A stretch of 64,000 bases of DNA from Chionoecetes opilio (GCA_016584305.1 JACEEZ010014051.1:15001-79000); one strand, 5' to 3'. Shown: positions 31,330 to 43,360, numbered from the stretch's first letter. Notes: generated from the sequence alone by a model not told the origin. Program-made: numbers and translations.

Positions 31330-33945
31330 GGACGTGTTGATGAAAATGAATGATGAGGAGGAAGAGACAAGACTTGAAGATGAAGTGGAAGAAGTAGTAA
31401 GATTGGGACCTTATGCAGAAGGAAGAGATAGACCAATAAAACTAAGACTGAAATGGCAGACTGTCAACAGAACGCACTCCCGAAAGAACAGAGGCAGAGA
31501 AAGCAACATTTTTTAAGGTAGTATTAGAAGAATGGCTGAGAAAATTATATATAAAGAAAAAAGACTAAAGGAAAATGTTATAGGTAAGGAAACATGTTGT
31601 ATAAAAGGACTGGCAGTGATGTACACGCACACAGATGGGATAATACCAAGCAGGCGGGAACTAAGAGAGTATTTATTAACTAAAGATCCAGACGTGGTGT
31701 CTAACAGAAACTACATTATTAGACGAAGAGCAAGTGGTGATAAGTAATAACTACAACACGTGGAGAAGGCACAGAAGTGGTGGCACAGGCGGTGGAGTTA
31801 TGATAAGGACAAAATATAAGGGTGGAAGTATAAACAAAGTGGAGTATGGAGAAGGAAGAGCTGCAATAGTGAGTGTACCAATAGAAGTCACAACTAGAGA
31901 AACACAGACTATAGTGGCGACCTTTGTACCACCCAAAACACAGACTATAGTGGCGACCTTTGTACCACCCAAAACACAGACTATAGTGGCGACCTCTGTA
32001 CCACCCAAAACACAGACTATAGTGGCGACCTCTGTACCACCCAAAACACAGACTATAGTGGCGACCTCTGTACCACCCAAAACACAGACTATAGTGGCGA
32101 CCTCTGTACCACCCAAAACACAGACTATAGTGGCGACCTCTGTACCACCCAAAACACAGACTATAGTGGCGACCTCTGTACCACCCAAAACACAGACTAT
32201 AGTGGCGACCTCTGTACCACCCAAACACAGACTATAGTGGCGACCTTTGTACCACCCAAAACACAGACTATAGTGGCGACCTCTGTACCACCCAAAACAC
32301 AGACTATAGTGGCGACCTCTGTACCACCCAAAACACAGACTATAGTGGCGACCTTTGTACCACCCAAAACACAGACTATAGTGGCGACCTTTGTACCACC
32401 CAAAACAAAGACTATAGTGGCGACCTCTGTACCACCCAAAACACAGACTATAGTGGCGACCTCTGTACCACCCAAAACACAGACTATAGTGGCGACCTCT
32501 GTACCACCCAAAACACAGACTATAGTGGCGACCTCTGTACCACCCAAAACAAAGACTATAGTGGCGACCTCTGTACCACCCAAAACACAGACTATAGTGG
32601 CGACCTCTGTACCACCCAAAACACAGACTATAGTGGCGACCTCTGTACCACCCAAAACACAGACTATAGTGGCGACCTCTGTACCACCCAAAACACAGAC
32701 TATAGTGGCGACCTCTGTACCACCCAAAACACAGATTATAGTGGCGACCTCTGTACCACCCAAAACACAGACTATAGTGGCGACCTCTGTACCACCCAAA
32801 ACACAGACTATAGTGGCGACCTTTGTACCACCCAAAACACAGACTATAGTGGCGACCTTTGTACCACCCAAAACACAGACTATAGTGGCGACCTCTGTAC
32901 CACCCAAAACACAGACTATAGTGGCGACCTCTGTACCACCCAAAACACAGACTATAGTGGCGACCTCTGTACCACCCAAAACAAAGACTATAGTGGCGAC
33001 CTCTGTACCACCCAAAACACAGACTATAGTGGCGACCTCTGTACCACCCAAAACACAGACTATAGTGGGCGACCTCTGTACCACCCAAAAACAAAGACTA
33101 TAGTGGCGACCTCTGTACCACCCAAAACAAAGACTATAGTGGCGACCTCTGTACCACCCAAAACACAGACTATAGGGGCGACCTCTGTACCACCCAAAAC
33201 ACAGACTATAGGGGCGACCTCTGTACCACCCAAAACACAGACTATAGTGGCGACCTCTGTACCACCCAAAACACAGACTATAGTGGCGACCTCTGTACCA
33301 CCCAAAACAAAGACTTGGAGTGAGGAAGAACATGAGAAAGTACTACTGTACAAGATACCTTGAAGTACTTAAGTATTATAATCAAGAGTAGTAAAAGGTA
33401 CTGCTGGCTGGAGACTTTAACTGCAAGGAAGTAAAATGGGAGACCTTTGAAGGAGGAAATGAGAATGTTTTGGGGGATAGATTGTTGAGGCTGACAATGG
33501 AAAACACGATGACTCAGTGGGTGACAGAAAACACAAGATGATGAACCAGCAAGACTTGACTTAGTGTTAACAATAGGTATGGACCTAGCCAAGGAGATCA
33601 GTTATGTGTGCCCCATGGGAAGGAGTGACCATGTCGTTGTAGAAATGGAGACGGAAAAGGACGTCAAGGAGGAAGATGGATCGTACAAGAGGAGCAACTT
33701 TGGAAAAACTAACATGGAACAACTTGAGAAAATTCTTTGAAGAAATTGACCGGGGAGAAATGAAAAGAGTGAATGATGTGCAAGAGAAATATGATCATTT
33801 TCTGGGCATATATGAGAAAGGAGTTGAAAAACATGTTCCATTATATACACAAAGAGAAAAAGGGAAGCAGGAATGGTTTAATGGAAGATGTGAGAGGGCA
33901 AAGAGAATAAGGGATGAGGCATGGAAAAGAATGATGGGAAATCAA
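31330..33945 (+). pseudogene. LINE ORF1 end and endonuclease domain with internal minisatellite
   Basis: Continues the family seen at 4612-5125. ORF1 tail at 31334-31516 with an internal deletion; ORF2 from 31532 (GLAVMYTHTDGIIPSRRELR). After GGVMIRTKYKGGSINKVEYG the endonuclease frame enters a 36-bp repeat array (31900-33312). It resumes with WSEEEHEKV, LLAGDFN (33401-33421, catalytic Asp/Asn motif), GRSDHV (about 33618-33635, catalytic His motif) and an EKYDHFLGIYEKGVEKHVPL region to about 33945. An RTE copy interrupts it there. Frameshifts are at about 32224, 33067 and 33088, with a stop at 33361. Confidence 0.8.
31900..33312 (+). repeat. 36-bp in-frame minisatellite (~39 copies)
   Basis: Unit of 36 bp encoding TQTIVATFVPPK or TQTIVATSVPPK (12 residues), placed where the endonuclease normally has one VPPKT segment. 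Variants are T/S at the eighth residue, K for Q, and a few single-base indels. Because 36 is a multiple of three, long frames exist on both strands; these are shadows of the array. Confidence 0.95.
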
Positions 33946-34975
33946 TCAATCCATCATTGGGGGCATACGCCGGGGGGCGCGTCGCCTCGCCCACCCTACG
34001 ACGCCACTCCCGGGGGTCACCACGCGCGATTCCCATGCAGGCTCCCTTCCCATAACAAGCAACTCTCAACAGGAAACATCAACTTGCCCCAGCCACGAGC
34101 CTTGTGGGTGCCCCCTTGGCCTCCTCCATGCCAGATTGTCTCTTACAGATACAACCCGATGGGAAGGATCGGTTTCAGGGTAGCGTGCCACATGCCCATA
34201 TAGCTGAAGTTGGCGCTGACGGACTATGCACGTGCATAGTCCGTCAGCGCCAACTTCAGCTATATGGGCATGTGGCACGCTACCCTGAAACCGATCCTTC
34301 CCATCGGGTTGTATCTGTAAGAACAATCTGGCATGGAGGAGGCCAAGGGGGCGCCCACAAGGCTCGTGGCTGGGGCAAGTTGATGTTTCCTGTCGAGAGT
34401 TGCTTGTTATGGGAAGGGAGCCTGCATGGGAACTCGCCTCGAAGGAATAGGCCTCGATTCAGACTCACGGTGAAATCGCTGATTTGACACGTAATCATCC
34501 CAGCGATACCCCATGATTCTGTGAAGACACTTATTACCAAAGGCATCGATTCTTCTCTTCAAGTCACTATTTAGTGTCCATGTCTCACATCCATAGAGTT
34601 AGACAGGGATCACAAGCCAGTTGAAGATCCGGATCTTTGTCCTCCTGCACAGGTACCGACAACACCAAATACTCCTGCTGAGCGAGTCCATAACACCGTG
34701 GGCTATGCCAATCCGCCGTAAGACTTCTTGACGTGACCCGCCGTCATTATGGACTGTGCTACCAAGGTATGTAAAACTTTCCAAGATCTCAATGTCCTCG
34801 CCGCACACATGTACTGTTTCATCTAGTAAACCTCCAAACACCTGGACCTTTGTCTTGAGCCAGGAAACCTTAAGTATCAAAGGCTTTGCCTCCTCGTGCA
34901 GCGCCTCGAGAGCCATCACCGGGATCTCCAGCGACTCAGCAAAGATTACTGCATCATCGGCAAAAACAAGATCTG
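33946..34975 (-). pseudogene. RTE LINE copy 2 with internal palindrome
   Basis: Minus-strand RTE 3' end, starting with an (ATCA)n tail next to ggaaatcaatcaatcc and matching 27200-27940 in reverse. It is inserted in the endonuclease-LINE. At 34030-34434 part of its C-terminal coding region is present twice head-to-head. It resumes at about 34440 and runs to 34975 (RT frame with VHNDGGSRQEVL near 34740). Single-base differences and a stop mark it as older than the copy at 26760. Confidence 0.8.
34030..34434. repeat. Near-perfect palindrome, ~202-bp arms, no spacer
   Basis: Centre between 34231 and 34232 (ggactatgca|cgtgcatagtcc region). The arms differ by only a few bases and one 2-bp indel. 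Both arms are RTE C-terminal coding sequence. Confidence 0.9.
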
Positions 34976-35090
34976 TTTACGTATATGCACGATTTGTTAA
35001 TTTCTGCAGAAGGAGCATAAAAAATCCAAGATCGTCTACAGAGTCTACACAGTTGGTTAGCAGTAGAGTTGCATGCTAGGTCTCCACACG

Positions 35091-35543
35091 GGTAAAATTA
35101 CAGTCATTTTCCGCCCTTATTAGTGTTTTTTTTCCCTCCAAACTTTCACAGATCCCTTCAGATACCTGTAAAACGTAATTATAAAGTGGGGGAAACATGC
35201 CCCCTTCAACCCCTCTTCCCCCTAAATGACCCCCTCCTGGCCTCCCCAAAAAAGTATTACTAACCTAACCTCACTATAACCTAACATAACTTACCTAACC
35301 TTACCAATAACATCCTAGTCAGACCCTAAGGGCGAGAAAGAACAAAAATTTTACAGGGTAGGTTAGGTTATACTGAGGTTAGGTTAGTAATATTTACCAT
35401 ATTATATTTTTGAGGGGTCCAGGTGGGTTGAAGGGGGCATCTCTCCCCTCTCATACCTCGTTTTAGAGGTATCTGAAGGGATCTGTGAAAGTCTGGAGAA
35501 AAAAAAGCGACTAATAGGGGCGGGAAAGGACTAGAATTTTACC
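35091..35543. mobile_element. Complete family-D MITE with CCTAA/TTAGG core
   Basis: Termini ggtaaaatt ... aattttacc; inverted arms share ccgcccttattag and cagatcccttcagatacct. The core carries CCTAA repeats in the left half and TTAGG in the right, so the telomere-type repeat is itself folded. Confidence 0.8.
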
Positions 35544-35589
35544 GGTAATTTTGCTGAAAAAGTGATGATAACTGTGGACTGTCGATAAT

Positions 35590-35860
35590 TGTAGACGACG
35601 CTCTATCAGTAAAAAACTTGTTTCCACTTTCCACACCAAAAAAAACCCGTTTCCGACAGGTCCCATGTTTTTTGTACATACCTGGTGTCATTTCGTAACT
35701 CTAGTAATCAAGTTCAACTCGGAGCCGAGTGTACGAAACGACTATGGTTTTATATAGACCCCGAAACACCTTTTTGGTGTATGAATCTACTGGTGTACGA
35801 AACAACTTGTGTACGAACTGACTGCACCCCTTATAATACATATGAAAAGAGTAGGTAAAT
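35590..35860. mobile_element. Repeat with gtacgaaac motifs
   Basis: Reverse complement of 57105-57260: motifs gtgtacgaaacaacttgtg, caccttttt and tcatttcgtaact. Probably a terminal region of a further MITE family; a matching second terminus is seen in the 57-kb copy at 57830-57855. Confidence 0.55.
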
Positions 35861-35861
35861 T

Positions 35862-36455
35862 TCTAGTGTTTGCCCATACTCTCCCACTTCCCCCAAACAA
35901 GTTTGGGGACCTGTGGGAATGCGGGGTTTTCGGGTGAACAAATTATGCAACAACGAAAATTTAAGAGTTGGGTAGGGGGGTAAAAATCCCTAGATCTAGG
36001 GTAACTTCCTTATATCTAGAGAAATTTGCCTAACCAAAATTTACCTAACCTAGCGGGGGCTTGACCCACCGATAACCTAACCTAAGCTAACCTAATCAAA
36101 TCTAACCTAACCAAATATAACCTACATAATTTAACCAAATCTAACCTAACCAAATATACCTACATAATTTAACCAAATTTAACCTAACCTCCTAGCGTGG
36201 GGTTGGGGGGGGTTCTCGACACTTCGGTCATCATTCTGTGAGGATCGTCAGGTTCACAAGTTTCTGGACTCAAGAAGAAATCCAATGAATTTTCCCTAGA
36301 TCTAGGGAATTTTTTTCAACACCCCTAACTCAAAAACTATGTGGTTGCGATGCATATTTTGTACCCCAGCCAAATATCCCACATTCCCCAGGTCCCCAAG
36401 CTTGTCTTGTGGGAGAGGGGGAGTATGGGCAAACACTAGAATAATACCAGAGTAT
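35862..36455. mobile_element. Family-A foldback element
   Basis: Left arm gtgtttgcccatactctccc, CCTAA core with aaccaaatataacc variants, right arm to gggagtatgggcaaacactag. Confidence 0.7.
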
Positions 36456-36505
36456 TTTTGACCTTGTACTCATTTACTGGCTGAAAGTACCAATTTACCG
36501 AGAAA

Positions 36506-36689
36506 TAAGGGTAAATATCCAGATGAACACCGAACTCGCTTTGGAGGACGAAACTAGTTTTTTCTGGTGTGTTTTGAATGAATCTGCTCACCGTTTCTGT
36601 CGCAATTATTATTTTTTTTTTTTTTTTTAACAAATGAAAAAATCAAAAAAACTTATCCTAAACCATACCTAACCTAACGTTTACCCAAC

Positions 36690-36720
<31 letters not shown>

Positions 36721-36846
36721 CCTTTATCTACTTTTATATAAAAAAAAAAAAAAAAAAAATTGCGACAGAAACGGTTACCAGATTCATTCAAAACACACAA
36801 AAAAATTATTTTGTCCACCAAAGTGAGTTCGGTGTTCATCTGGATA
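36506..36846. mobile_element. Family-B MITE with ~100-bp inverted repeats
   Basis: Left end ccagatgaacaccgaactc and right end gagttcggtgttcatctgg, with internal complementary gcgacagaaacggt. The core has poly(A/T) and one CCTAACCTAA run. A second copy is at 58241-58617. Confidence 0.8.
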
Positions 36847-37224
36847 AGTATCGGGTTATAATGGACGAGTTTCACGGTCGTTTTCAGAGACAACAACTAT
36901 TTTTTCTTGGCCTACAATAGGTGCTTGTTCTAATGGGGCTAGTTTTATTTTGCGCAAACCAAAGAAAAGAATGAAACCTAACCTAATCTTATGTTTTAAT
37001 GAAACCTAACCTAACCTTATAGGTTTTAAAGAAACCTAACCTAACTTTAACCACAAAAAAAATATATATATATATATTATTTTATTTTTTATTTTTTTTG
37101 GTTTGCGCAAAATAAAACTAGCACCATTAGAACAAGCACCTATTGTAGGCCAAGAAAAAATAGTTGTTGTCTCTGAAAACGACCGTGAAACTCTCGTCCA
37201 TTATTACCAAATATCGAAATGAGA
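36847..37224. mobile_element. Family-C MITE with ~120-bp inverted repeats
   Basis: The left arm contains ggcctacaataggtgcttg and the right arm its complement; the core consists of aacctaacctaa repeats. Its right end directly precedes copy 3 of the exon locus, as in copy 1. Confidence 0.75.
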
Positions 37225-37598
37225 GCAGTAGTGCAGGCTGACCAGTGTGAGTGGAGAAAGGTCATGAGTGGGGTAGCCCAAGGCACAGTTTTGTCCTGAG
37301 TAGCGAGTGAGTGAGTGAGTTTTTAGCGTTGCGAGTGAGGGGAGGTGTGGGTGGTGGTGTGTGTGTGGGGTTTGGTGGTGTTGTGAGGAGGAACCCTAGG
37401 AGCCCTGGTGGTGATGTCCTGCCAGGCTATCACAGGCGTGGCAGCTGACCTGTCTCCTGGAGGAAGGCACAGGTGAGGCGGAGGACAGCGTGTTGGGGTG
37501 GACGCCTAAAGGTCAAAGGTGGTGACGTTCAGGGCGAGGAGTTGAGGGCGTGGTGGTGGGCGTGGACACTGCAGCAGCAAGTGTTGGGGAGGGCAGGA
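37225..37598 (+). repeat. Triplicated first-exon locus, copy 3
   Basis: Matches 7735-8090 closely. The paralogy ends at agggcaggatc (37598), earlier than in copies 1 and 2. Confidence 0.75.
37414..37472 (+). CDS. Putative first coding exon, copy 3
   Basis: Identical to 7895-7953, with the same ATG context and gtgagg donor (37473). Confidence 0.35.
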
Positions 37599-38010
37599 TC
37601 AGGGATATTATATAACGAGGATAGGGCACTGTCTCCGAGTGTGTGCTAAAGTTTGGAGGACAGACGGTGCGCCACCTTCAGGAGATGGCTCGAAACACAG
37701 CAGCCTTTTAGGGGTGTCTTAAGTAGTGTTACGTTAGCGCGTCCTGGACCTGTGCTGACACTTGACACTATTTGTAGCCTTCAACGTCGCCGTCACTAGA
37801 CACGAAGTAGCCGTGGGCAAAGAAAGGCTGGCACGAAGCTTCTTGGTATATATTTCTGCTTATGTACAACTCTTGACTGTCTGGCAGGAACTCGATCTAC
37901 TCCCCTCCCGTGTCACTGGCTATATATACAACTAGCCGCAAAGTCGCCCTCCGGGCGGACTTTTTGGCTAGCTCCTGCGGAGGGCTATTGGTGGGCCTTC
38001 GGACCACCAA
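37599..38010. other. Noncoding gap
   Basis: No gene recognised. A local hairpin (cgccctccgggcggac) and a second one (ggtgggccttcggaccacc) lie at 37944-38010. Confidence 0.4.
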
Positions 38011-38092
38011 ACAGACTCTCCAGATAGCCCCTTCTAACTTTCCTGAAATTATGGATGTAGAAATGTATGTATTAACGCCAACCCATTCACAT
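38011..38092. repeat. Inverted repeat partner of 40900-40975
   Basis: The string cagactctccagatagcccc and the following ~45 bp recur in reverse complement at about 40905-40970, enclosing the satellite-rich 2.8 kb between them. Confidence 0.6.
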
Positions 38093-38345
38093 CACCCCCA
38101 ACCCATTCACTCACCCATTACCCATCACCCCCCACCCATTCACTCACCCATTACCCATCACCCCCCACCCATTCACTCACCCATTACCTATCACCACACA
38201 CCCATTCACTCACCCATTACCCATCACCCCCCATCTATTCCCTCACCCATCACCCATCACCCCCCCCATTCACTCACCCATCACCCCACACCCATTACCC
38301 ATCACCCCACCCATTCACTCACCCATTACCCATCACCCTACATCA
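38084..38345. repeat. CCCATT/ACCCATC satellite, block 1
   Basis: Irregular 28-33-bp units built from cccattcactcacccattac and ccatcacccc. Further blocks lie at 39125-39214 (opposite strand) and 39840-40220. Confidence 0.85.
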
Positions 38346-38527
38346 AGGTTTCCTCAATTCTCACAACCCACTTTTTTTTTCTCACAATTCTCGCTAATAG
38401 GCTACTAAAAAAAAAAAAAAAAAAAGTGATCGAATCATCCCATAAGTGGGCTTAAAACCTTCCCCTGGTCAACCTGGTTCCAAAAATGTGCATATGATAG
38501 GATTCCGCCACGGGGGGCAGAACCTAT

Positions 38528-38535
38528 ACCACACA

Positions 38536-38607
<72 letters not shown>

Positions 38608-38624
38608 TCGCTTTTATTAATATA

Positions 38625-38670
<46 letters not shown>

Positions 38671-38712
38671 ATATATTTATATATTATAAATATATTTATA
38701 TATTATAATTTA
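38528..38712. repeat. (CA)n and (TA)n microsatellites
   Basis: Pure CA repeats to about 38605, then TA-rich repeats with tattataaatatat units. Confidence 0.9.
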
Positions 38713-39499
38713 TTCTTTGCACAGGGGGGGGGCCCTGGCCTGGCCCCCCCGTACAACCGCCACTAGTTGTGCCTTTTCAATACCCTAAGACGCAAATATA
38801 TGTAGTATTACGTTAAAATAATGAACTGAAGTGGTTACAGGGTTCCCAGAATTGGGAGTTCCCCTAAATTTGGGGGGGGCTCAAAAGTGTCACAATGCTT
38901 ATATCATTACTGTGCACGGTGTTGTGCCTTTTCAATACCCCAAGACGCAAATATATGTAGTATTAAGTTAAAATAATGAACTGAAGTGGTATTGATGGAT
39001 GTATTTTTTTGTTATTACACCTTTTGTTCCTTTTGTATTTCATAGCGAAGCCCCGTCACTCCAATAACTTGTCTCCAATCTCAATACCCTCTCCCCCCCA
39101 CACACATTTTGTTTTGGCTGAAGTCAAAATGGGTGGGTGGTGATGGGTAATGGGTGAGTGAATGGGTGGGGGTGATGGGTGAGTGAATGGGTGTGGGGTG
39201 ATGGGTAGTGGGGGAATTCCCTCCCTTCTTTGATTCCTTATTTCTTTCCTCGTCAGTTCCTCTTCTGACTCTCTTCATCCCTCCAATTTCTTCCTTACTC
39301 CTTATTCCTCCTTTCCTTCTCTCATATCTCCTTCCTTCCCTCTCTCCCACCTTCCATTATCACCCCATCATCACAAAAAGGAGGAGCGATTCCCCCTCTA
39401 TCTGCACGGGCGACTGTCAGTGCGTGCCCCAACCGCTGGGATCGTTGTCCTCCATGAAATCAAAATGGTGCACCATGTTATATCGCCCGAGTGACACCT

Positions 39500-39838
39500 C
39501 TCGGTGAAGCTCTGATGGTACCATTGGTACGTACCAGGAAGGTTGTGGTAATGTGCTTGCTGAAGGTAGTAGTAACGTAGCAAAAACGTAATGGGATGTA
39601 GCAAATAGGTTGTGAGAAGGTGATGGTACGTGATCAGAAGGTAGTACAAAGGTTGTAGTTACGTGCAAATGGTTTGCAAAATGTTGTATAAAGGTTATCA
39701 GTTACGTAGTGAAATACGTAGTTAGGACGTACCTGGGCGTCCACACAAATACGTACTATTTACGTATCTTTGCTACGTAAAAGTTACAAAACCGCTACCT
39801 TTATACTACGTAAAAATTACGTACGTGTGTTAGCTGGG
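39500..39838. other. ACGTA-enriched block
   Basis: TACGTA, ACGTAG, ACGTAC and related pentamers recur about every 15-25 bp over ~330 bp (for example acgtagtgaaatacgtag), without an exact tandem period. Either a decayed minisatellite or a cluster of binding sites. Confidence 0.45.
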
Positions 39839-40404
39839 ACCCCCTACCCATTCACTCACCCATTACCCATCACCCCCCACCCATTCACTCACCCATCACC
39901 CCACACCCATTACCCATCACCCCCACCCATTCACTCACCCATCCCATCACCCCCAGCCCATTCACTCACCCATTACCCATCACCCCCAACCCATTCACTC
40001 ACCCATTACCTATCACCCCCCACCTATTCCCTCACCCATTACCCATCAACCCCAACCCATTCACTCACCCATTACCCATCACCCCACATCAATTCACTCA
40101 CCCATCACCCTACACCCATTACCCATCACCCCCACCCATTCACTCATGATGTGCACCCATTACCCATCACCCCCCACCCATTCACTCACCCATTCATTAC
40201 CCATCACCACCCACCCATTTTGACTTCAGCCAAAACAAAATGTGTGTGGGGGGGAGAGGGTATTGAGATTGGAGACAATTTATTGGAGTGACGGGGCTTC
40301 GGCATGAAATACAAAAGGAACAAAAGGTGTAATAAGAAAAATACATCCATCAATACCACTTCAGTTCATTATTTTAACGTAATACTACATATATTTGCGT
40401 CTTA

Positions 40405-40682
40405 AGCCCGGTTCCCACCTTCCCGCTTGTACGGCCGCCATACAACAACAAAGACGTCACAATGACGTCACAACAAAGTCTACCGCACCGCCGTACCGCT
40501 GTACGGCCGCCGTACAAAGTTAAATTCAAGTCATCTCTCCCGCTCGGCGGTGTCCGCTCGAGCGGAGTTGCCAACTGTGCCCAGTTACCACAAATACCAC
40601 TCAAGCGGTGATGATGGTGACGTCATTGTTGAGCGGTGTTGTTGTAAGACGGCCGTACAAGCGGGCTGATGGGAACCGGCCT
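40405..40682. mobile_element. Harbinger-like MITE with TTA duplication
   Basis: Termini AGcCCGGTTCCCA and complement TGGGAACCGGcCT, with shared subterminal CCCGCTTGTACGGCCG. TTA lies on both sides (40402-40404; 40683-40685), and the uninterrupted sequence is preserved in the left foldback arm at about 38945. 278 bp. Confidence 0.8.
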
Positions 40683-40743
40683 TTAGGGTATTGAAAAGGC
40701 ACAACACCGTGCACAGTAATGATATAAGCATTGTGACACTTTT

Positions 40744-41270
40744 GACGGAATGCACCATCCGCATGGCGGCGCCACCTGTTCAAAATCCAAAATGGCGCGG
40801 CCCGAGTGACACCTCTCTGTGAAGCTCTCTGCTTTAACTATTTTCGTAGATAACAGTAAAGTCGCCAGGACAACGTTTCTTTTCGATGTACAGACGTGTG
40901 GTGGCGTTAATACTTACACTTCTACATCCATGATTTCAGGAAAGTTAGATGGGGCTATCTGGAGAGTCTGTGTCATTTTGTGTCCTCATCTGTGTCATAT
41001 TAGGGCTATAAATGAACAAATTACAAAAATAAAAACCAATTGATGTGGCGACGTTGATTACGGGCTAAAATAAGGTCGCCAGCTAGTATTTATTTACTGA
41101 GTGTCCTCCCGCCGTCGTCGTCGCGCGCAAAAAAAAAACGAGTTGCGAAATTTGAAACCGTATATACTTGCAGAATACAGATGCAAAGTATTAACGCAGA
41201 AACAGGGTAGATTATACAGTCCTGATAGAAACTACTGTGTATCATCTTCAGTGGCACATACACATCAGTA
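40744..41270. other. Noncoding gap
   Basis: Contains the inverted partner of 38011-38092 and a second occurrence of cccgagtgacacctctc (40800; also 39487). No gene is seen. Confidence 0.4.
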
Positions 41271-41401
41271 GTTAATTTGTTGTTGTTGGGGGTTTGATGG
41301 GGCCGTGCACAGCCTCTAGGGCAGAGGTTCTCAAACTTCACTGGACGATGGCGCACTAGATTATATCTTGGACTTCGGCGGCGCAGCAGCTATATATACA
41401 G

Positions 41402-41525
<124 letters not shown>

Positions 41526-41604
41526 TGGTTTTCTTAGTTGGTAGTACATCTTGATAATTCAGGGTGACAAAGACACTCATCATACTTGGGGTTGTTTATG
41601 CGCA

Positions 41605-41640
41605 ACGTTTCGCCAAAGGCACTTGGCATCATCAGGCTAA
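41605..41640 (-). ncRNA. Hammerhead-like motif, left Penelope arm
   Basis: Complement of ctgatga...ggcgaaacg (41608-41635). Sequence identical in the core to the motif at 43361-43392, with one loop change from copy 1. Confidence 0.5.
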
Positions 41641-41893
41641 AAATAGTTAAAAATTTAATATATTGCAATGCTAAAAAGCGAACATTAAAAAATTATTTCC
41701 TAAGTAACAATAAAATATTCCTATATTATCTAAAATTACTAACTAATAAATAAAATATAATTTGTACTTAACGGACCTTGGTGTGTATGCTGTCTGAGTT
41801 GGTAGAGGACTGAATGAACACTAGTTTCGTGGGTAACATTTCAGCTTGTGTGGAGCGATCGAACCGAGAGTCGGGCAATCGAAACGGTGATAG

Positions 41894-42595
41894 TCATTTG
41901 AGTATATGTAGTTGGTGTGAAGTGACTTGGTTATTAAGATCAGGGGACAGATGCTTGATGTGTATGGATTCTAATAATTTAGTGTCACCAGGGTAGTGTG
42001 CCTTGGATAGGATACTAAAGTCATTCATAGAAAAAGGTTGATCTAAATCATGTGAGTGTGAGCGGATTGCAGATTGCGAAGGTGAAGAAATGGGTCGACC
42101 AGTACGTGCAGAAACACCTTTATGCTCAGAAAGCCTAAGGGTTAGATTCCTTGTCGTCTCGCCGACGTATCTAGCGTTACAGCTAGAACATTTGAATTCG
42201 TAAATTATGTTAGAAATAAGGGCTTTAGGTATAGAGTCTTTATATTTGAAATGAGTTCTTAAGGTAAATGAATTAGTAAAAATAAATTTTAATTTTGAGT
42301 TAGGAAGATGTAACTTAAGTAGATCATTGAGTTTTTTTCGAATGGTGTAGCTGAGATGGCCGTAAAATGGAAGTTTAACATAGTGTGTGTCTAATATGGG
42401 TTCGGGTTCGTTCGACTTGGGGTTGAACTTTTTATCTAGGAACTTTGAGATGGTTGCTTCAATTAATTTGAGGGGGTAGCCATTATTTTGGAAAAAATTA
42501 GTAAGGAATTTGATCTCATTATCAAAGGAAAACCAATTAGAAGAGAAACTATAGCATCTGTGTAGTAGGTTCAACCCCAAGTCGAACGAACCCGA
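41894..42595 (-). pseudogene. Penelope GIY-YIG endonuclease region, left arm
   Basis: The frame is open from the single-copy spacer through YVGETTRNLTLRLSEHKGVS to the stop at 41894, giving the C-terminal portion of a Penelope protein: part of the RT thumb/linker, then a GIY-YIG-type nuclease whose GIY counterpart would lie near IIYEFKC. The mirror frame lies on the plus strand at about 42571-43103. The frame is better preserved than in copy 1. Confidence 0.75.
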
Positions 42596-43360
42596 ACCCA
42601 TATTAGACACACACTATGTTAAACTTCCATTTTACGGCCATCTCAGCTACACCATTCGAAAAAAACTCAATGATCTACTTAAGTTACATCTTCCTAACTC
42701 AAAATTTAAATTTATTTTTACTAATTCATTTACCTTAAGAACTCATTTCAAATATAAAGACTCTATACCTAAAGCCCTTATTTCTAACATAATTTACGAA
42801 TTCAAATGTTCTAGCTGTAACGCTAGATACGTCGGCGAGACGACAAGGAATCTAACCCTTAGGCTTTCTGAGCATAAAGGTGTTTCTGCACGTACTGGTC
42901 GACCCATTTCTTCACCTTCGCAATCTGCAATCCGCTCACACTCACATGATTTAGATCACCCTTTTTCTATGAATGACTTTAGTATCCTATCCAAGGCACA
43001 CTACCCTGGTGACACTAAATTATTAGAATCCATACACATCAAGCATCTGTCCCCTGATCTTAATAACCAAGTCACTTCACACCAACTACATATACTCAAA
43101 TGACTATCACCGTTTCGATTGCCCGACTCTCGGTTCGATCGCTCCACACAAGCTGAAATGTTACCCACGAAACTAGTGTTCATTCAGTCCTCTACCAACT
43201 CAGACAGCATACACACCAAGGTCCGTTAAGTACAAATTATATTTTATTTATTAGTTAGTAATTTTAGATAATATAGGAATATTTTATTGTTACTTAGGAA
43301 ATAATTTTTTAGATGTTCGCTTTTTAGCATTGCAATATATTAAATTTTTAACTATTTTTA

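Larger units (their letters stand above)
38884..40743. mobile_element. Foldback element with satellite in its arms
   Basis: The left arm (38884-39214) and the interrupted right arm (39840-40743) are complementary: aaaagtgtcacaatgctt, caccgtgcacagtaatgat, acgcaaatatatgtag, and the satellite itself. The spacer 39215-39838 holds a T/C-rich tract and an ACGTA-rich block. A partial extra copy of the outer arm lies at 38766-38835. Confidence 0.7.

Noticed and set aside
31900..33312. CRISPR array
   Set aside because: Repeats are contiguous 36-bp units without unique spacers, in a eukaryotic LINE.
31751..33333. Very long open frames on the minus strand (repeats of FGWYRGRHYSLC or VLGGTEVATIVC)
   Set aside because: They are produced by the 36-bp plus-strand minisatellite, whose period is a multiple of three and lacks stops in those frames. 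No independent coding evidence.
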